From Amaurobius ferox (Eukaryota > Arthropoda > Arachnida > Araneae > Amaurobiidae): 64,000 nt of DNA. The translations under genes and the position numbers were made by a program. Every line of letters starts with the position of its first letter. The stretch's first letter is position 1. Positions 45,681 through 56,599 of this stretch are shown here, piece by piece. The notes below the pieces were generated by a model. That model did no database searches. It was not told the origin of the DNA and was given only the letters and a program-made list of their open reading frames with translations. The DNA is taken from assembly GCA_951213105.1 (NCBI GenBank), contig OX578145.1, forward strand, positions 121,829,925 to 121,893,924, in the 5' to 3' direction.

Positions 45681-46290
45681 TACTTTCCTTATATGCATAA
45701 TGTACAAGGAAAGTATTGTGACGGGGTCGAAAATTGAATTCGAATTTTCGACGGGAGAGCACGTTTCAAGCAACCCTGATTACGAATCGAACATTTTTGA
45801 AGTGATGTCTGTGTGTGTGTGTCAGTGAGCCTCTGGAAACGATAGCTTACGAAAGAATGGAGCGATTCGAATGAAATTTGGTACAAAAATCACAATTCCT
45901 GAATACTGGAAGCCTATTGTTTTAAAACACAATCGAATGTACAGAACCCCACTAAATTTTCGAGTGAAATTTTGAAAAAATCGTCAAAAAATCAAAACCT
46001 CTAACGAAGTTATGCAAATAGACATTTCTTATGTAATTTTTTATTAGAAAAGGATTAACATAAATTTTTAAACGCTAGCATGAGCCGTTCTCGAGATATT
46101 GCACATTTTTCAAAAAAATTATCAAAACATTATATAAAATAAATCAATGAATATGACGACTAATTGAAGAAAATTCAATATCTTGGAAAGAATATAAGTA
46201 TCTACTACAAAAATAACATTTTTTTAAATGTAAAGTAGTAAATTCATTGCATTATATAAGGAAAGTCATGTGCTGCCCACATCAGATTTT
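45681..46290 (+). repeat. Repeat with palindromic TACTTTCCTTATA end, copy 2
   Basis: It begins TACTTTCCTTATATGCATAA...AAGGAAAGTA and ends TATAAGGAAAGTCATGTGCTGCCCACATCAGA. The CATGTGCTG..CACATCAGATTTTTT ending recurs at 50640-50675. In reverse (AATCTGATGTGGG..GCACATGA) it recurs near 8737, 14262 and 28998. Confidence 0.7.
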
Positions 46291-46291
46291 T

Positions 46292-46382
46292 TTATTTTAT
46301 GTTGTTGAAGACCCAGACCGTCCGACTCATCGTGGGGACTTGAGATACTATTTGGATGGCCGGGAAAGTTATTTTATGTTGT
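46292..46382 (+). mobile_element. 63-bp ultra-short dispersed element, copy B, with 14-bp target duplications
   Basis: The insert 46306-46368 (TGAAGACCCAGACCG...) lies between two perfect copies of TTATTTTATGTTGT (46292-46305 and 46369-46382). It aligns end to end with copies A and C. Confidence 0.93.
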
Positions 46383-46639
46383 ATAAGTATGATGAATTAG
46401 TTTATGTTTATTAAAAAAAATGTCTAGAGTTCCTTGAACAGGGGAACCCGCACACACCATTCTCTCTTCTCACAGTGTTATAAAGTTTGTGTTTATGTTT
46501 GTGTTGATGTGCTGGATGGGATCCCATAAATTTATAAAATACCTAACAATAAAACAATTCTCAATTACAAGGTTATTCGAGGGTCACACTGAAATATTTC
46601 AGATACGGTTAAGTGGTACAAGGTAAACTTGCAAAATCT

Positions 46640-47620
46640 TAGGAGTGTTCAGAGTACTCGCCTCCAACATCAATGCAATTTTGTAGGCGAATATTTCAAA
46701 GATTAAATGCTTCAAGCCATCCATTTCTTGGAATCGATGAAAAATATGCTTTTATAGCTTCACCAATCTCATCTTCAGAATGAAAACGACGCTCACGTAA
46801 TTTTTTTAGATTAAAAATTAGCCAAAAATCACACATAGCAAGATCAGCATAAAAGGGTGGATTTTCTATCACTTTGATGTTTTTTTGTTCAAAAAATTCG
46901 ACTGTCATTCTTGCTAATTGAGAAGATGCATTGTCATGGTGAAGCATAATTCCCCTAACATTCACTTCCTGAAGAATTTCGGGAAGACAGTTAGTGGTGT
47001 ACCAGTTAGCTGTAACTGTCTTCTGTCCCATTAGCTTCATGGCTTTGCCCAGACCTGTACTTCTGAAGAACATGGCATACATTACTTTTTTCATTGCTCG
47101 TTGTCTTTTCACCATTGTTGGTTTGGGGTCATCTTTAAAGAACCATATTTTACTGTCTTGACGTGTTGGAATGTCAAGAAACGGTATCTACGTTTCATCA
47201 CCAGTCATGATTTTAGAAATAATGCGATGTTTGTTCACCATCATTAAATAATTTTAGGGTTTCTTTACTGATTTTGACACGCTCCGTTTTTTGGTATTCT
47301 GTTAAATTATGTGGGGCCCAATAACTAACTAATTTTTTCATATGCAGTTCTTCATTAATAATTTTATGTATAGCTGCGGATCCAATGTTAAGTTTCATTT
47401 GAATCATTTGGAAGGTACAGCGATTATAATCGATTAACATTCTTCGAATGATCCACACATTTTCAGGGACTACAGCAGACAAAGGTCTTCTCGTGTGTTT
47501 TTCATCCAGGAAAGAGTTTCGACCTCTTCTAAACTGTGATACAGTGTCACGAGATGGAGCATTATTTCCATATGCTAATTGTAGACGTTGAAGACATTCT
47601 TATTGATTCAGCGCCACTTT
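46640..47620 (-). pseudogene. Mariner-family transposase, decayed
   Basis: On the minus strand an APSRDTVSQFRRGRNSF start (47600-47520) precedes the frame 47482-47213, which has VPENVWIIRRMLI, GSAAIHKIINEELHM and WAPHNLTEYQK (paired helix-turn-helix region). A GDET/WI catalytic block region near 47205 is broken by a stop. The frame 47115-46696 holds LHHDNASSQLARMTVEFF (second Asp) and DLAMCDFWLIF (third Asp, mariner D34D type). At least two frame breaks separate these pieces. Inverted repeats were not identified. Confidence 0.88.
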
Positions 47621-47804
47621 AAAATCATAGAAAATCATAGCGCGATAAATCTCTCACGCCAACTCTATTTTCTTTTCTTTCAAAATTTATTCTACGATAG
47701 CTAAATTGTAATTGTTGCCACGAATTATCGTCTGCGGACATGAACGAGTGCAACACATCACCGCCGCAATACATCGTTGGGATTAGCATGTTCTCTTTCA
47801 ATAT

Positions 47805-48706
47805 TGTTGCGTCCAATTATTCCGAAAACATCTGAACTTTCTTTCAAATGCGCTCGATCCCACTCTTAGAAACGCGAAAGTAATGCTACGTGCAAAAACC
47901 ACACGTCCGGTAAGGACGCGAAGAAGGCCTCTTTCGTAAAGGGAAGTAAATTAAAATGCATTGTACAAGAAATTAAAATGACGAGACAGATTTTAAACAA
48001 TATAAAAAAAACATTTATTCTGTAAATTCCATTATTACTAACATCTTATCAATTCTGCAATTACACATTTATTGTTTAATACTCCGTTACTCATAACAAC
48101 CTGTCAATTCTATAAGAGAGAGGGAGAGAGAGAGAGAACGCCACAATGGGCCATCGTGCAAAATACGTATAAGGAATTGTCTTACCTCGGTCATCACTGC
48201 AGACCCCGAACTTGTTGGCTGCTCCTTGCGGCTCCGTCCGATGGGATCCGTACTCGATCGTCGCACTCGGGACCTTGCGTCAGCACAGTCAAAATCCAAC
48301 TCCTCGATTCCAAATTTTTAAAGTTCAAAGTTTCTCTCCGTCTCTACCCCCTCTATCAGGCGCCCCAGTCTGTAATTGGTCCAGTAAATATATAAACTAC
48401 GCCTTCAGGCTCTATTACTGGCCAAAGCCCCGTTTAAAATATAAAATATTTGACTTTTTGTTTTTAGGTGCAGAGAGTTCTCGCAGATATTTTCCCATGT
48501 CCATGTGAAAATAAATTGACCTCTCGGGCCAGGAAGTTCAACCCCTTCCGTTCATCATAGCACCTGATGCTGACTTGAAAATGAGAAGCCCCTCTTTCTT
48601 TCTCGAACTACGTCCGGCATTATAGGGGGCGTTGTACTTATTGCATCGCTGCCAGAGGGACCGTCTTCTCAGCTCTTCTTTCTCCTTTTAAAACAACAAT
48701 GTTACA
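47805..48706 (-). repeat. Probable solo LTR (902 bp)
   Basis: On the minus strand the block starts TGTAACATTG and ends GGACGCAACA. It has a TATATATTTA-type promoter word about 345 bp from the start and two AATAAA poly(A) signals near 48080 and 48020. Adjacent 4-mers ATAT/ATGT could be a decayed target duplication. No gag or pol lies on either side. ORFs across it are not coding. Confidence 0.55.
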
Positions 48707-48934
48707 ATGTGATTGCAAATCACAGTATAACAAGGAGATCACCGCCGGTTTTTTTGTTAATCCAGCATGAAAAGGCGCACAGCGTTTTCTCCTTTCGAAT
48801 CTATTTTACGACAGGCGCAACACATTATCGTGATAACTGTTTTATTCATTCTAATACAGATTCATCCATGATTCAAAATCAGTTTTTTAATATTTTCCTC
48901 ACTGCAAGGTACAATCGCTGTCGACTTCTGTAAT

Positions 48935-49420
48935 ATAGGCTACAATAGTCCATGGAAGAGACATTTCACATTACCCCAAATCTGCATTATATGACACTCA
49001 AAACCGATCTAGTTAGGCCGATCATAGGCCGGCCGAGCTCCTGATCTTCGACCAGCTAGCTCTCAAGAAATCTCAATGCAGTCTGCGTTGGTTCACACAA
49101 TGTACAGTTACATCGGAGGGGGAGGAAAACGGCGACATGGAAAATATGCGGCTTTCGCGTTCTTTATGCTTTAAAAATGTGATGGAGAAGCAGTTTCATA
49201 TGAGAAAGTTTACGCAGAAGTAAATAGATTAGGGATCATATGTGGTATGGTCAAGGAAAAGAGGAAGTGCTGGCAGACGTTGTTAATATTAGTGGCGTGG
49301 GATAGAATTTAAATATAGCTGCAATACGTGCTGGACATGAAATAGGAATATGGAGTATAAATTATGAAAGAAAGGGGCGCGTTATTGGGGAAAGTTTAAA
49401 ATTTCTGTGTCATATATGAT
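48935..49420 (+). repeat. Unidentified repeat with coding remnant, copy 2
   Basis: This is the partner of 44990-45440. It is followed immediately by an inverted, longer relative at 49431-49745. Confidence 0.7.
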
Positions 49421-49430
49421 ACATAAATTT

Positions 49431-49745
49431 TAAGCCTTTCCCAATAACGTTCTCTTTTCTTTCACAATTATTATGCCAAACTTCAATCTTGTGACCAGCA
49501 CATATTGCAACTACATTAAATTCTATCCCAGGCCACTAATATTAACAAGTCTGCAGACACTTCCTCGTTTCCTCGATGATATCATATATGGTCACTAAAC
49601 TTAACCCTATGTAAACGTCCTCATCTGAAATTACATTCCCAATCACATTTTTAAAGCCTAAACCGCGAAAATAGCAGTCATATACCTCATATCCTCCCTC
49701 CACCTCTGATGAAAATGTATTCTTGTATGTATCCTCCACTCTTAA
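49431..49745 (-). pseudogene. Unidentified coding remnant, inverted copy 3
   Basis: On the minus strand the frame 49739-49542 begins MEDTYKNTFSSEVEGGYEVY and contains YFRGLGFKNVIGNVISDEDV. It corresponds to the same protein as the two direct copies, and continues after a stop through a CAGHKIEVWHNNCERKENVI-like block. A GG.YEV.D/EK..A.FRGLG pattern and a conserved ICAGHKIEVW segment suggest a real ancestral protein. The family is not recognised. Confidence 0.55.
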
Positions 49746-50660
49746 CTCAACTAAATTTTATAAAATTTGGTAGACAGGTCACTTGTGGGCGACCCTGATG
49801 CTGATTAGATATTGGTACGATTCTAGATATGTGAACCTGCCTTTTTTGCGAAATGGCCCGCAAAACTTCTATGTATCCAATATAGCTAACAAATTAATTG
49901 TCCAAATTACACAAAATTTGGTAGATAAGTCGCTTGTAGGATATTGTGGTGCTGCTTAGATTTTGGTACGTAAAAAAAATCTGCAGTATTTTGCGAAACG
50001 GCCCGCAAATTTTAAATGTTCCATCCAAAATAAAATATTACATATGTTCAAATGTATTAATTAAATGTTTATTTTATACGTAATTTTTAACGACATAATG
50101 AATATGATCCATCCCATTGCTCTAACATGGACCCATTCTGGAGATATATAAATTTTTCATTTTGAGGAAATGAAGACGATTTTCACAGTAGTTAAAAACT
50201 ATTTAATAAAATTTCTTAAAACTTAGTAGTTAAATCCTCTCATGGTTATCCTGAATCTGATTTGATTTTGATATGATTAGGAAATGTATAATCGACCCTT
50301 TTAGGCGAAACGGCATGCAAAGCTAGTGAAATTCTGAAATAAATGACTAAAATTATTGAAATATGTTAATTGAGTACTTTTTTTTTACAGGTAAAATTTG
50401 AGAACTAAGCGAATAAATCTGACCCCATGACTTTAGGATAAACCGTTCTCGAGATATTGTACTTTTTTTGGAATTTGAAGGACCTGAAGAATTTAAAGTG
50501 AATTTGCCAAATGAAATGAAAATGCAATAAAGAGACAAAATGTATATAATATCAGAAAATTATCCATATTATTTTCAATCAAACACAATTTAATGCATAA
50601 TGAAATAAAAGACTGTAAAATGAATTTGAATCTGCAGGCAAAATCATGTGCTGCTCATAT
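49745..50660 (-). repeat. Tandem module, reverse relative of 8900-9395
   Basis: Two or three units carry AAATTTGGTAGA.A.GTC.CTTGT, TTTTGCGAAA.GGCCCGCAAA and GGTACG blocks, followed by the AATCATGTGCTGCTCATATCAGATTTTTT end. Confidence 0.7.
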
Positions 50661-50939
50661 CAGATTTTTTAAAATTCAGATTTAGTTAATGATTTATTCA
50701 ATTTTTTATGCCCTTTTTTATTCAAAACTGTCTTTTTTACGGGTGAAGATTTGAAATTATTTTTTGTCATGGACATTACAATTTAATTCTTATATTTCAT
50801 AACAATTATATGTTACATTGTTGTAAACCTCTCTATACTGAAAGCGTAACACGATATGTTGTCACTGAATTACAAGCAATCGGCAAAACATACAGTTATG
50901 AAATTTTGCCGTTTGTTCGTAATACAAAAAGCAATCGTT

Positions 50940-51905
50940 CTTAAAAGCAGGGGGCACAACATAGATTGCGATGCAGGCTCAGCGGGCGCCAGGAAGTAGG
51001 AGACGAAGCCTCTCAACTCACGAAACGAGTTTCGGAGTTGGCGAGCATAGCAAGCCGGGAGCTGAAGTTGGAATTGGTCGCGCAACGAGTTAAGGTGAGC
51101 TTTAGCTAAATAAGGTAAAGAAGTACCAACGGGTGAATCAGGCATGCGGTGATCTCCAATTAATGAGCAGCAAGAATGGAGGGTGGAATCTTTTACGAGC
51201 GTCACAGGACACGTAACTGTCGCGTGCGCGTGCACCAGCTGGCATGTAAAGCTCGAGCTCCAGCAGGGCTGGTGAATGTTACTTAATATGGAACGGTCAC
51301 CAAAGGGCGTATAATGCCTGCGTAGCAGGTGACACTAAAATGCTCGCGAAGCGATCGTTAGCGAATTACGGGGGTTGGCGAGCGTAGCAAGACAGGGCGA
51401 AGCCCAACTTGCATATTAAACTGGCACCCAACTTGCGTATTACGCCTGCTTAGCAGGTGACACTAACGTGCTAGCGAAGCGAGCTCAACGAGCAGGTGGT
51501 AGAAACCAACGGGCATATTAAGCCTGCGTAGTAGGTTGCACTAAAGTTTTCGCCAGCTCAGCGAGTGTTAGAGAGTAGGAGTCTAAGCCAACATGGGGAC
51601 AGCTTAGCGAGCAAGGGGTTAAAGCGTCAGCGAGCACAGGATACCTAAGAGGTCGCGAGAGCCCGAAGCGAGTTCCAGAGTTCGTGAATGTCTGTTAAAT
51701 GACGACGAACGAGTGCTTTACGCCTGCGTAGCAGGTGGCACTAAATCGCTCGTGAAGCGATCTCAGTGAGCGTTAGTGAGTTGGAGGAAAAGCTTCCGAT
51801 TTGCAAAGTGAGCTACGTGAGTTGGCCAGCGTAGCGAGCAGGGGGCGGCGCCCAACGGACGTGTTACGCCTGCGTAGCAGGTGGCACTAAAGATGCGGAA
51901 CCCCC
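50940..51905 (+). repeat. GC-rich hairpin-rich repeat cluster
   Basis: About 1 kb is strikingly more GC-rich than its surroundings. Five copies of a CGCCTGCGTAGCAGGTGGCA-like word occur (about 51313, 51446, 51519, 51720 and 51867), most followed by CACTAAA and a CTCGCGAAGCGA-type word. The cluster also repeats TTGGCGAGCGTAGC and GGGGGCGGCGCCC. Nearly every word is a short perfect stem-loop (CCTGC-GTA-GCAGG; GCTAGCGAAGCGAGC). The 121-codon ORF on the minus strand (50870-51235) is not credible. Confidence 0.75.
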
Positions 51906-52599
51906 TGGTACCTTTAAATTGAAATATCTCTAGAACCGTTTGTTGTGCACCAATACAGTTTACTAAGAAAATTTAAGACATTGTTTTCTCCACATGATGG
52001 TACAAAAACTTATTTTGCTTATCATGTCGTTTTCGAGTTATAAGCTGGAAGAATGTTGAAACATAAAAATTTGAGGTTTATAATTTATTAGGACAAAATT
52101 CCAAGATTTTAGTTTTTTTTCAATTGTAACTGAGTAACCGAAATCAAGAGTATTTAATTTATACTTAATCGCCGATTTATATGATAGATCGTCGGTTCTG
52201 CAGAAGTACTGTGCAAATAAATGAAATAAATACACGTATAAATTGAGACTAAGATGCAATCACAAAAAAACTAAAAAAAATTTAAAACACATATAATTTG
52301 TTATTTTAAAAGCGTGTTAAACTAAAGAAATATATACCCCTTCAAATGTCTTGTCTATACACGCCACAGTTTACAATCACAAGAAAAACTGAATAATTAA
52401 AAAGGAAATGAAAATGTCCTACATTCAATGTTAGTGATGTGTAAAATCACCATCGGTTGCATAAAATCATCATTCCACTCATCCACCGCAACATTTGAAT
52501 AAATACAAATATAAAATAATTTTTAAACAAGTTATAACGATTTAAATTGGACTTATCAAATAGGTAAATATCGTAGAAAAAAAATTAATATTATATCTT

Positions 52600-52995
52600 T
52601 CAGTACAATTTACCAAAGATAAATAAAGAAGAGTCAAATCGACTTTTTCATACCAGAAACCACTTTTAAGTAGCTCGTGTTTTTATTTATTTATTTATTT
52701 GCAAATTTTAACACAACAAAATTGAAAATCTATATCGTTGGTCCAAATGATCACAATTATAACATGTTACTTTTCATTTTAAGGAGTTTGAAAGAATTTT
52801 TCGATTTATACAAAGATTGACAATGTAGTCTCTCGGGATTGGGGGGGGGGGGGCGCTAATGACGTCAGGAACACAATTGCGGCGCAGCTGTTTTTCACTA
52901 CAATGATTGAAACTGTTAAGTTTTGTTATCATAAAAAAAGCTTCTTTTATGCATAAATATATGAAATTTTGTCTTATGCTGTCATGTTAACCACT
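52600..52995 (+). repeat. Interspersed repeat, partner of 41640-42070
   Basis: It matches up to the GTCATGTTAA word near 52990 and then is replaced by the non-LTR element, whose insertion probably truncated it. A G12 run is at 52841-52852. Confidence 0.7.
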
Positions 52996-53139
52996 TGACC
53001 GGCCGAGAAAACTCTGTCTCACTGACTCAGTTTTGTCACCTTTCAAGAAGGAGATCTATAGCTCACATTCTCGTTCTAGACGCCGTGGGGTGAGGTTGGT
53101 CACGGTCGACGCTCCCTTCTCGTCGCCATTTTGAACGAA

Positions 53140-55030
53140 ATGGCTTCCTCGTCGAGCTCTAGCTCGGCTAAACTGTCGAATGCTCACACTTCCTATGCTT
53201 CTTTTAGACTTATTTATGGCAATCATCAAACCATTTCTGATTTCTATAAATATAGAAACGCTAATGGTTACAACATGCCAGCCAGCAACCCTGATTGCAT
53301 GGATCTCGACCCTCAAGCCCTTAGAGACGCCGAGTTCAACGTAGATGAGCTGAGAGTTATTGTACAGAACCCACCGTGGGATATGACCGCTGATCAATGG
53401 GAAATTCTAAATGAAAAACTGGCCAAGATGGAGAACGACCTGCACCACGTGGACATGGATACCTCAGGTGAGCCCCCCACGAGTTCTCCTCGTGGGTTTT
53501 CTGTTGTCTCTCCAATACTTGACCTGACTCCTGACCAGTTAGAGATAGCTGACATCTTCAAAAGATACGACGTGGAACTGTACAAGAAGAAATACGTGAA
53601 CCCCCGCAAGAGCGGAACTCCTGTCCCCGTAAACGGCCTTTCTGGCCCTGAAAAGGGCCTTTCTAAACACCACGTGCAAAATGCTCCCTCGGGTAATTCT
53701 ACCCCTCTCCCCTCCCACCAGTCGACCAATCTGGTCGCTTCTACTAGTAGTTGTTCCATCCAGATCCCCAATGTTGTAAAAAACCTATTGACTGAATTCG
53801 ATAATTTCACCCAAAATGCAAAATCACCGGATACTAAAATTACGTCAGGCACCTGTGCAAGTAAGCACCCGCTCACTGACCCCGATGAGGAAGGCTTCGT
53901 GAAAGTCCCCAAAAGGCTTACTACCAAAGCTGTTGTTAGAACTCCCCCCCCCCCCCTCGCTACGGTTAAGCAAGTGCTTAACCCTGAAGTTCCTGCACCG
54001 GATGCTGAAAATGTCAAAGACGCTCCCATTAAAGAACGTCGCCCCCCCCTATATTTATCGTACCCGGCCCAACCTGGTACGACTATCTAAATAAATTAAG
54101 ACTTGAGGCCCCCTCGATCACGAGCAGCCTCCGAGGAAACCTAGTAAAAATTGATGTGAAAACCAGAGACGAATTCTCTCTCCTGCAAAGTAGGCTCCTT
54201 GCCGATAAAACGCCCTTTAGGACCTTCAAACTTAATGAAGAAAGGCCTATTAAAGTTGTCATCAGGCGATTCCCTGTGCTCACCAGTCCTGAATTAATAA
54301 AACAACGTCTGGAAGTAGGAGGACTCCAAATAAATAGTGTCACCCAGCTTTATAAAGGTCCCAAAACAAGAAAAATCTTGATGCCCCTCTTTTATATCCA
54401 GCTCAACAAAAACGAGGAGAACTTAAAAATATATCAAATTGCTAGGTCTAGCGGTTAAAATAGAACGTTTCAAAGGGCGCCAGCACTCAATGCATTTCCT
54501 GTCAGCAATGGCAACATGCCGCCAACACATGTCATCTTCCGCCTAAGTGCGTGAAATGTGCCGGTGACCATAAGTCCTACGAATGCCCTAAAAATTCGGA
54601 AACCAAATGCACTTGTGCTAATTGTGGTGGTGATCACCCGGCAAGCTATCGAGGATGCCCCAAGTTCCCCAAACCTAGGACTCAACTTAATAAGTTCAAT
54701 AAACATCCTGTTAGTAGCAATAAATCCTACGCTGCTGCGTTGAGCAACCAAAGCAACGAATTCCCTGCCCTGTCTTCCAAATTAAATCCTATAGAGAAAA
54801 TTGTAAACTTCGACGCTAGCAAGCCACCTAGTGAAGGTGAAGACTCTTCAAAAGACGACTGGCTGGAAATGATCGACCTGATAGTACGTTTCGAAAGGAA
54901 CGGCTATCAGAGAGACTTTCTCTAGCGAGCCCTTAAAGCCGCCCTCCCCAAACTCAGGGAAACGAAAATAACCATTGATAGAATTTCTATACTGTATGAC
55001 AGTATCTGCGACTTAGCTAAAATACCTTAA
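53140..55030 (+). pseudogene. ORF1 (gag-like, PRE_C2HC / zinc knuckles) of jockey/X-element type
   Basis: It starts at ATG 53140 (MASSSSSSSAK); the frame upstream opens only to TTG. The N-terminal ~300 residues contain a WDMTADQWEILN block and a Pro/Ser-rich linker. A frameshift near 54075 leads into an RNA-binding-like domain (LVKIDVKTRDEFSLLQ, FPVLTSPELIK), and another near 54455 leads to zinc knuckles (KCVKCAGDHKSYECP, CTCANCGGDHPASYRGC). The X-element/jockey ORF1 order is RRM-like plus CCHC knuckles. A nonsense codon lies at 54923-54925. The natural end is at 55028-55030. It would bind element RNA; this copy is dead. Confidence 0.8.
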
Positions 55031-55640
55031 TTTAAGTCCGTTATCAGGGTTTTTTGGGTCCTGCTTGCAGGTCCTGTTTTTCTCCCGCTAGAATTGTGAG
55101 GTCATTTCTGATTGGTTTGGCCAGGATCTCCCTCCCTGTCCCGCCCCCCTGCTGCACTTGTACGCACTCATCGTCTCAAGACCGAGTTCCACGGAACTCA
55201 CCCCGTTTTACCAAATTTCTCCCTTTTCTTACTGGAGGTATTGCTCCTTATTCCAAATTATGCGACACAGAAACCCAATTCGGACTTGTCTCAATTCGGA
55301 ATCATGTGCACTGCCAAGATCACTTGGATCTCTTTCTTACTTAAAATCCCTTTTTATTCTCTTTCCATTTCTTAAGATCGGAGGTTAAAGCAAGCTTTCT
55401 AGCTTTGCTAGGCACTCCAAAAAATCCCACCTTGAGATCTATAGCTAAACTGACCGCAGAGAGGCATCGTAAATGTTGTTTTTCCAACTGAGCATTCCCG
55501 TTCCCCCTCTGAAAACTGTCAACAACTTATCATTAGCTTGCGCTGCAGGTGTCTGAATAGCCGTCTTGGAGGTGACGGGCGACCCCACTTTGCTTGCACC
55601 ACGTGACACGATCCCCTCAGAAAGGGAAAGACAGAATTGT
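55031..55640 (+). other. Non-coding 3' part of the ORF1-only element
   Basis: The GC-richer composition continues. Frames at 55054-55388 overlap each other, have no motif and are rejected as genes. Confidence 0.45.
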
Positions 55641-56365
55641 TACAGAAAAACAAATGAGTTACAAAATAAGAATTGGATGGATTTTGTTTGGCCAAAATCG
55701 TTCTTTTTTTATAATCCCTTTCAAGTTTATAGCTAATTTTTAATAGTCGTTTTCTCCCTATTTTTGAAGCAAACGCTATTTGAAGTTCAAATTACATGAT
55801 AAATGTATTTTGATTAATGAAATGTTGATACATCATTTTGCTTCATTTTTCTCTGTAAAGCATGCAAAGAAAATATTTAAATTTATTTTACAAATCAATT
55901 TTTATTTAGCTTTAATTATCATTTATCGGGGTTTAGAGAATATTTTATACATTCTCTATATACTTAAATAGAATCTTTTGAAAACTGTTGATTTATTAGA
56001 AGGAAGCCATCAAGCTACGGGGTTAACTTACTTTCTTTTGCATATTCTGTATATCAGATGTAAAATGGCAATGTTAATGTGCGGCAGAGTAAATTTCATA
56101 AGTTATAAAAAAACAAACATTCATAAATTATTTTTATTACGAATTCATACTGTTTAAAATTGTATAATTCCAACAAAAATTCCTTAATTGCCAATTTTCT
56201 AGAAAAAGATAATCGTTTTAAAAAGTTAATGTTTGCAGTGAGAAAATTTTTGTTTGTGTTTGTTTTCTTACGAATGAATGTGCTAACTGGATGAAAATGT
56301 TGGCGATGCTAACTCATTTAAACATATTAGTAGTATATATATGTACGTATGAGCGCACATGTACT
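55641..56365. other. AT-rich DNA holding the left boundary of the Polinton-like element
   Basis: No gene is recognised; the 63-codon plus-strand ORF at 55780-55971 has no motif. The element's left terminus should lie here. A candidate is the AGTAGTATATATATGTACGT word starting near 56326, since Polinton ends begin AG. It cannot be verified without the right terminus. Confidence 0.4.
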
Positions 56366-56596
56366 TTATACACTTCTTCCTTTATTGATTTTATTTATCG
56401 ATCTATTAGAAAGTTTTCCATGTTTATTCGCAAGGTAATACTCTTTTTCTTCACCTTCTACAATTAACTTTACGATTGCTGTACCTGCAATCATATTTTT
56501 AATTTTTTTCAATGATATCAGATCATATTTTCCAGGATATAAATCATCTAATACATATGTTTGATGATAACCACTCAGACTATTGAACTCCTCCAT
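56366..56596 (-). CDS. Small protein, possibly OB-fold DNA-binding (76 aa)
   Basis: The sequence runs YPGKYDLISLKKIKN then GTAIVKLIVEGEEKEYYL, with a basic end. An alternation of hydrophobic beta-strand-like segments around a central Gly-rich turn resembles the short proteins with GK.Y.I...K...T..G..V.V.L patterns that recur in arthropod Polinton-type elements. Those have been suspected of being OB-fold single-stranded DNA-binding proteins. This match is by memory and pattern only. The start ATG lies in TAATAAATGG, 3 bases after the stop of the LRR gene. It is the last gene of the minus-strand block, nearest the presumed terminus. Confidence 0.5.
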   Translation of the reverse strand: MEEFNSLSGYHQTYVLDDLYPGKYDLISLKKIKNMIAGTAIVKLIVEGEEKEYYLANKHGKLSNRSINKINKGRSV

Positions 56597-56599
56597 TTA

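Larger units (their letters stand above)
52996..55640 (+). mobile_element. Non-LTR retrotransposon-type element with ORF1 only
   Basis: A GC-richer block contains a short leader, a gag-like ORF1 (53140-55030, broken) and ~600 bp of non-coding 3' sequence. No endonuclease or reverse transcriptase ORF follows. Limits are approximate, set by the end of the 52600-52995 repeat and the return to AT-rich DNA. No target duplication was identified. Confidence 0.65.

Noticed and set aside
50870..51235. 121-codon minus-strand ORF in the GC-rich island
   Set aside because: The absence of stops is explained by GC content. No motif is present and it is not repeated with the hairpin units.
50940..51905. 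CRISPR array
   Set aside because: The repeated words are irregularly spaced and variable, and there are no uniform spacers. No cas gene is nearby and the context is eukaryotic.
53394..54029. 211-codon minus-strand ORF within the ORF1 element
   Set aside because: It is antisense to ORF1, with low-complexity Ser/Gly composition and no motif.
55054..55388. Three overlapping plus-strand ORFs of 76-96 codons
   Set aside because: They occupy all three frames of the same non-coding 3' tail, with no motif.
55780..55971. 63-codon ORF as an extra Polinton gene
   Set aside because: It has the opposite orientation, no start motif, no recognisable domain, and probably lies outside the element.
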